A stretch of DNA of 64,000 nucleotides, from the NCBI RefSeq assembly GCF_014692495.1, contig NZ_JACOIJ010000016.1:17274-81273 (forward strand), given 5' to 3'. Below are positions 33,774 through 42,728 of this stretch, piece by piece; within the stretch, counting starts at the first letter, position 1; each line of letters starts with the position of its first letter. A model generated the notes under the pieces. That model was not told the DNA's origin and did no database searches. It saw only the letters and a list, made by a program, of their open reading frames with translations. The position numbers were made by a program, and so were the translations under genes. Source of the DNA: Sphingobacterium litopenaei. Lineage in GTDB: Bacteria > Bacteroidota > Bacteroidia > Sphingobacteriales > Sphingobacteriaceae.

Positions 33774-36272
33774 TTAATCCACTTGAAACAAAGCATTCGC
33801 CATTATTAGCTTTCCTGAATCCCAAAAATTACGGAACAAAACATTGTCTGCTAAATATACTATAGAACCAGCCCCCAGAGACTCCGTCCCAAAGACTAAA
33901 CCATTCTTAATTTGCTTACTCAGGTTCTGTCCCACAAAGCCACTCATTAAGGCATTTTCCTTGATATAACCAACATTCCAACCTGCCCCATCTTTAAAAT
34001 ATTGGTATAACGTACCATTAGTACGAAGTGTATAATATTCTTTTGCCCCATACATTAACGGATGAGTAGCATCAAAATCTACTTTATAGATAGCTCCCGC
34101 AGTATATTCTTTCAACGATTCACGCTCACGTTCCGCATAAGGTTTCAATGGATTTTCTTTGGCTCTTAGCGTCGTGTCTTGCTTCATCGGTTTCAATTTT
34201 ATCCAAGGTTGAGCCGACAATTGCGAAACTGAACTTTCCAAGGCTATAACTTTTCCACCCTTACGAATCCAATTCGCAAAACTTTCCGCTTGCGTCTTAT
34301 CACGCAAGAAAGTATAGGTACTACTCGGCATAATAAACGCATCTATTTCAGACCAATCAATGCGTTCCATTTCTTTCGGGTTGACTAAGACTATTGGATA
34401 TTGAAGATCTTTATCAAAATAATGCCACACTTCTCCTACATTTAAGGCACGCATGCCTTCTCCCGCTAACATCAAAACTTTAGGAGCTTTTATCGTTTTC
34501 ACATCAGCACTTCCAAAATCTTTTGCCCCCTCAATTATTCCAGAACTAATAGTATGCACTTTGACCGCATGTTGATCCGCTATTTCTTTTAACGATTTCT
34601 TGATATTAACAGATTTATTATTCGAAGACATAATAAGCAAAGAACCACTAGGAAAGTCTTCTCCATTCAATTTGAAAGCATGCTCTGAACGTTTAACGGT
34701 AATTTTCTTTTGAAGAAGCGCTGCAAGTGTCTTTGCTGAAGCAAAACCATCCCATTTTATGGCGTAGCCAAAGCTATCCCCAATAGTATTGCTCACTTTA
34801 TCCAACTTATAAGGGATAGTAGCACCAACTTTTGTAGAGCTCGCTATCGCCGGTAATCCGTAGACATAAGGTAGGGACCAACCTGTGATATCATAAGTCA
34901 ATGAATCCACCAATTTAGCTTCGGGCTCAAATAGTACACGAACTAATGCCGCCTTAGGCTGGTTTCCCGGCACGACCAAGTCTTTATCTTTTGCGTTATA
35001 AGTTGTGCTCTTTTTAGTAGCGTATTCTATACCCTTAAATGCCCCCTGTGCAGTATAATAACGAATCTTATTTTTATCCAAAAGCTCCATTAACGAACGA
35101 ATCTTTGCCTCATTCGCGGGCTCGTGCTTGATGACATAACTCTGATAAGAAGCTAAGGTTCCGTCATTGGCTTGTTTATAGAATTTCTTAAACTCTTCAA
35201 CTACTTTTGACGCATTTTGCGATACGACTTCCACTAAATTCATTCCCGAAGCATGATGCTGAATTGCTCTATCCACTAGCGTAAGGGTATCCTTTTGGTC
35301 AGTGTATACTCCTAGACCCGCCGAACTATTTCCAGCCTTTTCATACGTCATTCCGATAGAACCCGAATAAATAGGATAGGTATCACCATACGATGGATAA
35401 AATAAATCGAAACGTTCTTTGGTAAAGTACAACCAACCTTGTTGGTCAAAGTATTTTGCATTGTGCTTACCAATTGTTCCTTGAAATTCACGTTGCCATG
35501 GTGTAATGACCTCATGTAAAGGCTCTGCCGCTGGCGGAAAATAATATGGGGCATTAATACCCATTTCATGAAAATCAATATGAATATGCGGTAACCACTC
35601 ATTATAAATCTTAATTCTTTGTTGACTTTCACTTTGCGTCTGCCATGCCCAATCACGATTCAAGTCAAAATAATAATGATTTACACGACCTCCTGGCCAC
35701 GGCTCACTGTGTTCTCTAGCATACAAATCGGGATTATATGTCACTCCTATGATTCCGTTCTGCCAATTGTTATAACGCTCTGTTCCGTCAGGATTCAAGC
35801 AAGGATCAATTATTATCAGAGTATTTTCTAACTGTGCCTTAGTCGCAGTATTATTGGGATTCACTAATTGATATAATGTCATCATCGAAGACTCCATGGA
35901 AGATGTCTCATTCCCATGTACATTATTACTCATCCAAACAATTGCAGGCATATCCACAAGTTCTGCATTGCCTGTTTCTTCTCCAGCAAGCTGTAAGTTA
36001 TTTTTACGAATCGCTTCCAGTCTAACTATGTTTTTGGAAGATGATACAAAAAACACATACATAGGTCTGCCTTCTACTGATTCCCCATATTGTTGATATT
36101 TTACTTGTTGGGGAACTTGCTCTGCAACATATTTATAATATTCTAGGACTTTCCAGTGTGGGGTAATCTTCGTTCCAATTTTTCTTCCAAGATATTCTTC
36201 TGGCGATTTAATTTGCGCCCAAGATGTAGTAAAAAGACAAATTGCTAAGGCTAAGGTTAGTATATTTTTCAT
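33774..36272 (-). CDS. Secreted M14-family zinc carboxypeptidase
   Basis: An 832-residue exported peptidase of the M14 family. A signal peptide (about 1-19, ending WAQ) is followed by the carboxypeptidase domain. The zinc ligands are H119 and E122 in NVHGNETSS, with the third histidine in the HIHIDFHEMG region (about 230-240), and NPDGTERYNNW and FDLNRDW are also as in the family. A long C-terminal part (about 400-832) includes a segment resembling a class I amidotransferase-like fold (PKVLMLAGEGMRALNVGEVWHYFD), seen in other Bacteroidota members. It degrades peptides or protein ends outside the cytoplasm. Single gene, divergent from the next. Confidence 0.88.
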   Translation of the reverse strand: MKNILTLALAICLFTTSWAQIKSPEEYLGRKIGTKITPHWKVLEYYKYVAEQVPQQVKYQQYGESVEGRPMYVFFVSSSKNIVRLEAIRKNNLQLAGEETGNAELVDMPAIVWMSNNVHGNETSSMESSMMTLYQLVNPNNTATKAQLENTLIIIDPCLNPDGTERYNNWQNGIIGVTYNPDLYAREHSEPWPGGRVNHYYFDLNRDWAWQTQSESQQRIKIYNEWLPHIHIDFHEMGINAPYYFPPAAEPLHEVITPWQREFQGTIGKHNAKYFDQQGWLYFTKERFDLFYPSYGDTYPIYSGSIGMTYEKAGNSSAGLGVYTDQKDTLTLVDRAIQHHASGMNLVEVVSQNASKVVEEFKKFYKQANDGTLASYQSYVIKHEPANEAKIRSLMELLDKNKIRYYTAQGAFKGIEYATKKSTTYNAKDKDLVVPGNQPKAALVRVLFEPEAKLVDSLTYDITGWSLPYVYGLPAIASSTKVGATIPYKLDKVSNTIGDSFGYAIKWDGFASAKTLAALLQKKITVKRSEHAFKLNGEDFPSGSLLIMSSNNKSVNIKKSLKEIADQHAVKVHTISSGIIEGAKDFGSADVKTIKAPKVLMLAGEGMRALNVGEVWHYFDKDLQYPIVLVNPKEMERIDWSEIDAFIMPSSTYTFLRDKTQAESFANWIRKGGKVIALESSVSQLSAQPWIKLKPMKQDTTLRAKENPLKPYAERERESLKEYTAGAIYKVDFDATHPLMYGAKEYYTLRTNGTLYQYFKDGAGWNVGYIKENALMSGFVGQNLSKQIKNGLVFGTESLGAGSIVYLADNVLFRNFWDSGKLIMANALFQVD

Positions 36273-36395
36273 ATCAGAATTAAGATATGTGCAATATATA
36301 AATAATTATTTTATAATTTTTAATGCTGCTATAGGTGAAAATACTCTATCAAATTCATAGATATTTTATTAGCTTTGGGGAAAGACCTATACGAA

Positions 36396-37580
36396 ATGAG
36401 ACAAACAGAAACTAACTTAATACATACGGGCGAAGAATTTAATAAAACCAAAGCTGTAGTCACTCCAATATATCAAACATCCACTTATTTTGCTGACGAA
36501 AATTTAGATGAGTATATAGCCGCAGCCACAGAACCAAAACATCCAGAATTTTATCATAGACACGGTAATCCAACAAACAGTCAGGTAGCTGCGATTATTG
36601 CCAAACTCGAAAAAACAGAAGATGCACTTGTGCTTGCTACAGGCATGGCAGCCATTAGTACAGCTATTTTAGCGGTTGTAAAAGCGGGGGATCATATTCT
36701 AGCACAAAATGCACACTACTCTGGAGCAACGCTTTTCTTAAAAGAGTTTCTTTCGGAATATGGTATAACGGTAACACATGTGGATCAAACAAACAATCAA
36801 GCTTTTGCGGAGGCTATCCAGCCGAACACCAAGCTTATTTATATTGAGACACCTTCTAATCCAAACTTAGATATTACAGATTTAGAATTTGTTGGTCAGT
36901 TGGGTAAAGAAAAGGGAATCTTAACGATGGTAGATAATACCTTTGCCTCTCCCATCAATCAAGTGCCAGCAGAGTTTGGCATAGACGTAATACTGCACAG
37001 TGCGACTAAATATTTGGGTGGACATTCGGATTTGACAGCGGGAGTTATTTGCGGAAGCAAAGAATACATTCAAAAAGTATGGAGACGCTCCATCACTTTA
37101 GGCGCAAGTTTGAGTCCTTTTGATTCCTGGCTATTATTGAGAGGTTTGAAAACCTTGTCACTTCGCGTCAATCAGATAAATTCTAATGCTTTGGCTTTGG
37201 CCCAATGGCTTGAAGAAAATCCTGCAATAAAAAAGGTTTCCTACACAGGCTTGCCTTCGCACCCCCAACACGAATTGGCGAAGAAACAACTAAAAGGCCA
37301 CACAGGAATGCTGTGTATTGAGGTTGCTGGGAAAGACGAAGCTGACGAATATAAAAATGCGCAGACCATCTTGAGTCATTTACAACTCTTTGCTAATGCA
37401 GCCAGCTTGGGAGGAGTAGAATCATTAGTTGTGCATCCTGCAAGTATGTGGGGTTCGCATCATTCTTCGACGCAAAAGAAGGTTTCGGGAATTACACGAG
37501 GCATGTTACGTATTTCGGTAGGTATTGAACATATTGATGACATTATAGCCGATTGGGAACAAGCTATAGCTAAGATATAA
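36396..37580 (+). CDS. PLP-dependent trans-sulfuration enzyme
   Basis: A 394-residue Cys/Met-metabolism PLP enzyme, of the cystathionine gamma-synthase, cystathionine lyase and methionine gamma-lyase group. The PLP-binding lysine is in HSATKYLGGHSDLTAG at about residue 205, and the phosphate-cup region is in ATGMAAISTAIL and NAHYSGATLFL. ATG 36396 is preferred to an in-frame TTG at 36375, because a TAGCTTTG promoter box (36370-36377) overlaps that TTG. The exact reaction cannot be decided from sequence alone; absence of other methionine or cysteine genes beside it gives no help. A strong terminator follows. Confidence 0.88.
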   Translation: MRQTETNLIHTGEEFNKTKAVVTPIYQTSTYFADENLDEYIAAATEPKHPEFYHRHGNPTNSQVAAIIAKLEKTEDALVLATGMAAISTAILAVVKAGDHILAQNAHYSGATLFLKEFLSEYGITVTHVDQTNNQAFAEAIQPNTKLIYIETPSNPNLDITDLEFVGQLGKEKGILTMVDNTFASPINQVPAEFGIDVILHSATKYLGGHSDLTAGVICGSKEYIQKVWRRSITLGASLSPFDSWLLLRGLKTLSLRVNQINSNALALAQWLEENPAIKKVSYTGLPSHPQHELAKKQLKGHTGMLCIEVAGKDEADEYKNAQTILSHLQLFANAASLGGVESLVVHPASMWGSHHSSTQKKVSGITRGMLRISVGIEHIDDIIADWEQAIAKI

Positions 37581-37586
37581 AAGCAA

Positions 37587-37616
37587 CAAAGCCTTTAGAT
37601 TTTTCTAAAGGCTTTG
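37587..37616. terminator. Terminator after the trans-sulfuration gene
   Basis: 13-bp perfect stem CAAAGCCTTTAGA with a TTTT loop, followed by TTTG. It lies between convergent genes. Confidence 0.85.
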
Positions 37617-37641
37617 TTTGTCTAGTATTATTTTCTGAAAA

Positions 37642-38763
37642 CTAATTTAAAATCTCAGCTAATTTATCTTCTAAGGCTTGTCCTCTCAAATTAGAGGCTA
37701 CAATTTTACCATCTTTATCCAATAAGAAGTTTTGAGGAATACCGCGCACAGAATATAATTTTACTACATCTGACTGCCATCCTTTTAAATCCGAGACGTG
37801 TGCCCATTGCCCTAATTGGTCATCTTCAATAGCTTTAACCCAAGCCTCTTTTTTACCAGGATTGTCTAATGATACACCTAGAATAGTAAAACCTTTATCT
37901 TTGAATTTGTTGTAAGCAGCTACAACATGTGGATTTTCCTGACGACAAGGACCACACCATGAAGCCCAAAAATCTAACAAAACATATTGACCTCTCAACG
38001 ACGATAAAGCAATCTCTTTACCATCTGGATTTGGCAAGGTAAAATCAGGAGCTACTGCACCAATTGCTACACTACGAAGGTTGTTAATTTTCTCTGCAAT
38101 TGCTTTACCTTTCGGACTATTTTGCAAATCAGCTGGAAAACCTTTTAAGTACCCCTCATATTCTATAACATTTTCAGCACTTAAACCTTGATCAATTATG
38201 TTTAGAGCGATATAACTTTTAGAGCTTTTTACATAATCCTTTTCAATCTCTTCCATTTTGTCATATAAAGGCATTATTTTATCACGCAAACCATTTACAA
38301 AGTTTTCGTCTTTTTTCTGCTCTTCAGTCGCTTGTTCGAATTCTTTATTAACCGCTGCAATTGCTTTTTCAGTTTCTTGCTTTAAGGCTTTAAATTTTAC
38401 ATATTCCTCATTAACAGAATTTCCCGATAACTTTGCAGTTTTGATAGTCTCACCTTCAAGATTAATAACACCTTTCGAAAGGTAAACGGTTCCATAATCC
38501 GGAGATCTTAATTCTCTAAGACTCTTTCCTTCAGGAGAAAGAATTACGTAAGCTTCTACGGGAGAAGCTACAGACCCATTAAGCGTGAATTGTCCATTTT
38601 TTACTTCTGCAGAATCTAATTTTCTAGCAGAACCATCTACATATTGTAGATAAACTTTAGCAGGTGCATTATGTGTTCCTATCTTTCCTTTTAGGGTATA
38701 ATCTTCCTGAGCAAATGCGAATGCTGGAATACCAGCAAGTAATGCGAATAAAATATTTTTCAT
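37642..38763 (-). CDS. TlpA-like thiol-disulfide protein with DUF4369 domain
   Basis: A 373-residue exported protein: signal peptide (about 1-18, FAFA), DUF4369-type beta domain (about 20-110, TLKGKIGTHNAPAKVYLQY), a helical linker with charged repeats (about 120-200) and a C-terminal thioredoxin domain (about 235-373). The active site is WASWCGPCRQENP, and the cis-proline loop is in RGIPQNFLLD. It is a periplasmic thiol reductase or oxidoreductase with unknown partner. It is the intact paralogue of the broken island gene at 15850-16965, with the same domain order and nearly the same length. Single gene. Confidence 0.9.
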   Translation of the reverse strand: MKNILFALLAGIPAFAFAQEDYTLKGKIGTHNAPAKVYLQYVDGSARKLDSAEVKNGQFTLNGSVASPVEAYVILSPEGKSLRELRSPDYGTVYLSKGVINLEGETIKTAKLSGNSVNEEYVKFKALKQETEKAIAAVNKEFEQATEEQKKDENFVNGLRDKIMPLYDKMEEIEKDYVKSSKSYIALNIIDQGLSAENVIEYEGYLKGFPADLQNSPKGKAIAEKINNLRSVAIGAVAPDFTLPNPDGKEIALSSLRGQYVLLDFWASWCGPCRQENPHVVAAYNKFKDKGFTILGVSLDNPGKKEAWVKAIEDDQLGQWAHVSDLKGWQSDVVKLYSVRGIPQNFLLDKDGKIVASNLRGQALEDKLAEILN

Positions 38764-38871
38764 TTTTTAATTAGAATACGTTCTAAAAATCTGTTTAATA
38801 ACCAAATATATACTTTTAAAATAAAAATTAAATTAGTGTATCAACAATTTTAACAACTGTTAACTTTTACA

Positions 38872-39705
38872 CTACCACCGACCGCTAGCGCCACCACCGC
38901 CAAAGCCTCCTCCTCCGAAACCTCCAAAGCCACCGCCCGAGCTTCCGCCGCCAAAACCTCCGCCGAAGCCACCAAATCCACCACCACTACTTCTTTTAGA
39001 GCCACCGCCCATACCATTTAGTAGCATCCACCAGAATAAATCATTAGAACCCTTTCCATCAATCATCTTGCCTCCACGATTATTACCGCCACCTCCTTTG
39101 GATATTAAAGCAAAAATGATAACGATAATAATGATAACCATTATACCGCTAATTCCTCCACCTTCATTAGATGCAGAATCCTTTCTTGTTTTCTCTTTGT
39201 ATTCTCCTTTGGTATAAGAAATAATAGAATTCGTCGCATTATCCAATCCTTTAAAATAATTTCCTAAGCGGAAGGCTGGTTTAATGTCGTTTTCGATAAT
39301 ACGATACGCAATAGCATCAGGCAAAGCTCCTTCTACACCATATCCTGTCTGAATGGTTACGGCACGATCGCCAATAGCAGCCAGTAACATTACGCCGTTA
39401 TTATATTTCGCTTGTCCCACGCCCCATTTTTGAGCTAATCGAACAGCATAATCTGCAACGTCATACCCATCAGTGCTATTCACTAATACCACGGCTATTT
39501 GCGTAGACGTCGTATCATTAAAAGCTACTAACTTACGCTCCAAAGCATCCTTTTCTGTCGGAGACAAAGAATTGGTATAATCTGTAACAATAGTTCGTGA
39601 TACTTCGGGCAAATCCTGCGCTTGTACACTTCCCAAAATACAAACGCTTAACACTAATGCTAGGATTAAATGGTAATAGAACTTTATTTTCGAAATTGTA
39701 AGCAT
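38872..39705 (-). CDS. TPM-domain protein with Gly-rich tail (YgcG-like)
   Basis: A 277-residue protein with signal peptide (about 10-29, SVQAQ), TPM domain (about 35-165, LSPTEKDALERKLVAFNDTTSTQIAVVLV, GYGVEGALPD), one membrane helix (about 188-203, GIMVIIIIVIIFALIS) and a C-terminal tail of about 50 residues that is mostly Gly, Ser and Phe. This is the architecture of YgcG/TPM-phosphatase family proteins, usually next to lemA. It lies 9 bp downstream of a second TPM gene. The TPM domain projects into the periplasm; a role in membrane-protein maintenance is suggested for the family but is unproven. Confidence 0.88.
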   Translation of the reverse strand: MLTISKIKFYYHLILALVLSVCILGSVQAQDLPEVSRTIVTDYTNSLSPTEKDALERKLVAFNDTTSTQIAVVLVNSTDGYDVADYAVRLAQKWGVGQAKYNNGVMLLAAIGDRAVTIQTGYGVEGALPDAIAYRIIENDIKPAFRLGNYFKGLDNATNSIISYTKGEYKEKTRKDSASNEGGGISGIMVIIIIVIIFALISKGGGGNNRGGKMIDGKGSNDLFWWMLLNGMGGGSKRSSGGGFGGFGGGFGGGSSGGGFGGFGGGGFGGGGASGRW

Positions 39706-39714
39706 ATCTAAATA

Positions 39715-40149
39715 TTAGTTACCAAAGTGTATTTCATTAGGTAATTCGTTAATGTCATCTTCTTGACGGGGGAAATAATGATGAAGTTGTTCTCCTGCAT
39801 CATGTATCCCAACGACTAGTCCCGAAGCATAGTTTCCCTGTCTAAAATAAGCAAGCATCTTCTCTTTAGTAGTCTCCCAAAAATTTTCCGGCACAACTGA
39901 GTTAATTCCTGCATCACCGATTATGGCAAACTGATGATCCGCGACAGCCAGATAAAGCAATACGCCATTGCGAAGTTTAGTCTTGTGCATTTCGAGCTCT
40001 TCAAAATATTTTTTTGCTTTATCAAAAGCTTCAATACCTTCCCCTACTACATTTTCCACCACGACACGAATTTCACCAGAGGTCATGTTTTCGGCGACAC
40101 TTACAGCGTGCACTACACGCTCTTGCTCTTCTTCATTTAAAATAGCCAT
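39715..40149 (-). CDS. Second TPM-domain protein
   Basis: A 144-residue TPM-domain protein without signal peptide or membrane helix. Family features are EEEQERVVHAVSVAENMTSGEIRVVVE at the start and LRNGVLLYLAVADHQFAIIGDAGIN in the centre. Many Bacteroidota have this pair of long and short TPM genes after lemA. It lies 9 bp before the long TPM gene and 89 bp after lemA, with a hairpin in the latter gap. Confidence 0.85.
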   Translation of the reverse strand: MAILNEEEQERVVHAVSVAENMTSGEIRVVVENVVGEGIEAFDKAKKYFEELEMHKTKLRNGVLLYLAVADHQFAIIGDAGINSVVPENFWETTKEKMLAYFRQGNYASGLVVGIHDAGEQLHHYFPRQEDDINELPNEIHFGN

Positions 40150-40167
40150 CTTAGCTTATAAATTAAA

Positions 40168-40210
40168 AAAGATGAATACAGTCACCGAAGCTGCTGCTAT
40201 ATTCATCTTT
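40168..40210 (-). terminator. Hairpin with T-run between lemA and TPM genes
   Basis: 11-bp stem AAAGATGAATA/TATTCATCTTT with a 21-nt loop; on the minus strand it is followed by TTTTTTAATTT. It sits inside the operon and could reduce expression of the TPM genes relative to lemA. Confidence 0.65.
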
Positions 40211-40238
40211 ATGTGTTATGTATTAAGGATAGAATATT

Positions 40239-40817
40239 CTAGAAAGAAACTTCAGGTGCTTTATCTGAACCAGCTGCTGCCTGGAAAGTTCCTTTAGCTT
40301 TGAATCCAAAAATTCCCGCCATAATGTTATTCGGGAAGCTACGAACTGTAGTATTATAATCCTGAACAGCTTCGTTGTATGCTCTACGCTCTACCGAAAT
40401 ACGGTTTTCTGTACCTTCTAACTGCGCTTGTAATTCTTGGAAATTAGAATTTGCTTTCAAATCTGGATAAGCTTCTACACTAACTAACAAACGTCCGATA
40501 GACTGAGAAAGCGCATCTTGAGATTGTTGGAATTTAGCAATTGCTTCTTCTGACAAGTCGTCAGGATTTACCGTCACAGAAGTCGCTTTAGCACGCGCTT
40601 CCACTACAGCAGTCAATGTTCCCTGTTCATGTTGCGCAGCGCCTTTTACTGTAGATACTAAATTCGGGATTAAATCAGCACGTCTTTGGTATGCGTTTTC
40701 TACCTGAGCCCATTTACCTTTTACATTTTCATCCTTAGAAACCATAGTATTGTAACCACAAGAGCTAAATGAAAGTGCTGTAAATAAACCAACTAAGACA
40801 AATAATAATCTTTTCAT
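40239..40817 (-). CDS. lemA: LemA family protein
   Basis: A 192-residue LemA protein from ATG 40817; the in-frame TTG at 40832 adds five residues without benefit. The N-terminus is a lipoprotein-type signal (LVGLFTALSFSSC), so it is probably membrane-anchored through Cys-20. The rest is the long helical LemA domain with NAYQRRADLIPNLVSTVKGAAQHEQ and NTTVRSFPNNIMAGIFGF. The role of LemA is not established. It is the first gene of a lemA-TPM-TPM operon. Confidence 0.92.
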   Translation of the reverse strand: MKRLLFVLVGLFTALSFSSCGYNTMVSKDENVKGKWAQVENAYQRRADLIPNLVSTVKGAAQHEQGTLTAVVEARAKATSVTVNPDDLSEEAIAKFQQSQDALSQSIGRLLVSVEAYPDLKANSNFQELQAQLEGTENRISVERRAYNEAVQDYNTTVRSFPNNIMAGIFGFKAKGTFQAAAGSDKAPEVSF

Positions 40818-40980
40818 GTGTAATAAATTCAAATCTGTTTCACTAAAAATACAAATTACTTTTTAAATATTATGAATATCCCTTTCAAAGGCAATACCAA
40901 AATCGTGTAAAAACAAAGCCTGTGCCTAAAATTTTGTAACTTTGCAACAGTTTTGGGATAAATACCCAATGAAATAATTT

Positions 40981-42522
40981 ATGCAACAAGAAATCGAATT
41001 GGCCATTGGTCCTGACCATATCTACAATGAGGACTATATCATCCAACAAGGCGTTCACAAACTCAAAATTTCGCGAAACAAAGTCAAAGGAATCTATGTC
41101 CGAAAACGCTCTATTGATGCGCGTAGCAGACAGGTAGTTTACAGAATACGTGTAGTATTTTATATCGACGAAGAGCCACAAGTGGAAACTTTTACCTCAG
41201 AATTGAAGTCCGTAAAAGACGCTAAATCTGTTATTATCATTGGCGCTGGACCAGCAGGATTATTTGCAGCTTATCGCTGTCTGGAACGAGGTCTTAAACC
41301 TATCGTCTTAGAACGCGGTAAGGCTGTGCGTGATCGTCGTCGAGACTTAGCAAAAATAAACCGAGAAGGTATCGTAAACCCTGAATCGAACTATTGTTAT
41401 GGTGAAGGTGGCGCAGGAACTTACTCGGATGGAAAACTATATACTCGTTCCAATAAACGTGGAGATGTACAAAAAGTCTTATCCATTTTTGTAGAGAATG
41501 GAGCGGATGAAGATATTCTCATCGATGCAAGACCGCATATCGGCACAAACAAATTACCGCACATAATCGAAGGAATGCGTAATCGTATCTTGGAAATGGG
41601 TGGTGAGGTCCATTTCGGCACCAAAGTAATCGATATTATCGAACAATTTGGTCAAGTGAAATCCGTAATGACTGCTGATGGTAAATCCTTCGAGGCTGAT
41701 CATGTAATCCTAGCAACAGGACACTCCGCAAGAGACATCTTTGAATTATTCCGTCATAAAAATTGGTTATTAGAAGCCAAACCATTTGCATTAGGTGTAC
41801 GTATCGAACATCCACAGGAAATTATCGACCAAGCTCAATATCACTGCAGTACACGTCATGAAAACTTACCGCCAGCTTATTATAGCCTGGTAGAGCAAGT
41901 AAATGATCGGGGTGTATTCTCTTTCTGTATGTGTCCTGGAGGTATTATTGCTCCATGTGCCACAGATCATGATGAAATCGTAGTAAATGGTTGGTCTCCT
42001 TCCAAAAGAAATAACCCGCACGCCAATTCTGGAACCGTAATTCAGATCAATCTGGAAGATGTACCCAATGCCGCAACGGATCCTTTTGCCTTATTAGAAT
42101 TCCAACGTAAAATTGAACAGCAAGCATTTCAGCTTGGAGGTGGCAATTTAGTCGCTCCTGCACAACGTATGGTGGATTTTGTAGAGAACCGTGTTTCTAG
42201 AAATTTGCCGGAAAACTCTTACAAGCCAGGAACGAGATCTGTAGATTTAAAGGAAGTATTGCCAAACTTTGTACATCAAGCGCTACGTGGTGCATTGCCT
42301 ATTTTTGGAAAGAAAATGAAGGGTTATTATACGAATGAAGCTATTTTAGTTGGAGTAGAATCACGCACATCATCTCCAGTTCGTATTCCACGTGATAAGG
42401 ACTCCTTGCAACATCCACAAATCAAAGGTTTATACCCGTGTGCTGAAGGTGCTGGATATGCTGGTGGTATCGTTTCTGCAGCTATTGACGGTATTAATTG
42501 TGTGGATGCTATAAAAATTTAA
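40981..42522 (+). CDS. COG2509-type FAD-dependent dehydrogenase
   Basis: A 513-residue flavoprotein of the uncharacterised FAD-dependent family COG2509. The FAD-binding Rossmann motif VIIIGAGPAGLFAAYRCLERG is at about residues 84-104, after a basic N-terminal domain typical of this group. Further features are ARPHIGTNKLPHII, ATGHSARDIFELF and the C-terminal FAD contact YPCAEGAGYAGGIVSAAIDG at about 485-505. Several cysteines (CMCPGG, APCATD) are also conserved in the family. Substrate unknown. The gene starts 21 bp after a TAACTTTG-like promoter box and is divergent from lemA. Confidence 0.88.
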   Translation: MQQEIELAIGPDHIYNEDYIIQQGVHKLKISRNKVKGIYVRKRSIDARSRQVVYRIRVVFYIDEEPQVETFTSELKSVKDAKSVIIIGAGPAGLFAAYRCLERGLKPIVLERGKAVRDRRRDLAKINREGIVNPESNYCYGEGGAGTYSDGKLYTRSNKRGDVQKVLSIFVENGADEDILIDARPHIGTNKLPHIIEGMRNRILEMGGEVHFGTKVIDIIEQFGQVKSVMTADGKSFEADHVILATGHSARDIFELFRHKNWLLEAKPFALGVRIEHPQEIIDQAQYHCSTRHENLPPAYYSLVEQVNDRGVFSFCMCPGGIIAPCATDHDEIVVNGWSPSKRNNPHANSGTVIQINLEDVPNAATDPFALLEFQRKIEQQAFQLGGGNLVAPAQRMVDFVENRVSRNLPENSYKPGTRSVDLKEVLPNFVHQALRGALPIFGKKMKGYYTNEAILVGVESRTSSPVRIPRDKDSLQHPQIKGLYPCAEGAGYAGGIVSAAIDGINCVDAIKI

Positions 42523-42577
42523 GTCGCTAAAAATTAAGTGAATTAGAGTTTTTTGATATAATTTTTAAAATTAGGAC

Positions 42578-42607
42578 TTGACAAAACCTAAAAAAGCCTT
42601 ATTTTTG
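42578..42607 (+). promoter_or_regulatory. Promoter of tRNA-Gly
   Basis: TTG (42578-42580), exactly 19 bp, TATTTTTG (42600-42607). This matches the Bacteroidota consensus; the start would be about 8 bp before the tRNA. Confidence 0.85.
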
Positions 42608-42621
42608 TATCACAAAACCAA

Positions 42622-42694
42622 GCGAAAGTAGCTCAGTTGGTAGAGCACAACCTTGCCAAGGTTGGGGTCGCGAGTTCGAATCTCGTCTTTCGCT
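42622..42694 (+). tRNA. tRNA-Gly (anticodon GCC)
   Basis: A 73-nt cloverleaf: perfect 7-bp acceptor stem GCGAAAG/CTTTCGC, D-arm GCTC...GAGC, anticodon stem CAACC/GGTTG with loop TTGCCAA (anticodon GCC), T-arm with GTTCGAAT and discriminator base T. CCA is not encoded. Terminator and promoter are both recognisable. Confidence 0.97.
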
Positions 42695-42696
42695 CT

Positions 42697-42728
42697 AAAA
42701 AGCTTCTCAAATTTGAGAAGCTTTTTTT
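42697..42728. terminator. Terminator after tRNA-Gly
   Basis: 15-bp perfect palindrome arm AAAAAGCTTCTCAAA with its complement, ending in a T-run. It also overlaps the stop of the convergent MFS gene. Confidence 0.9.
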
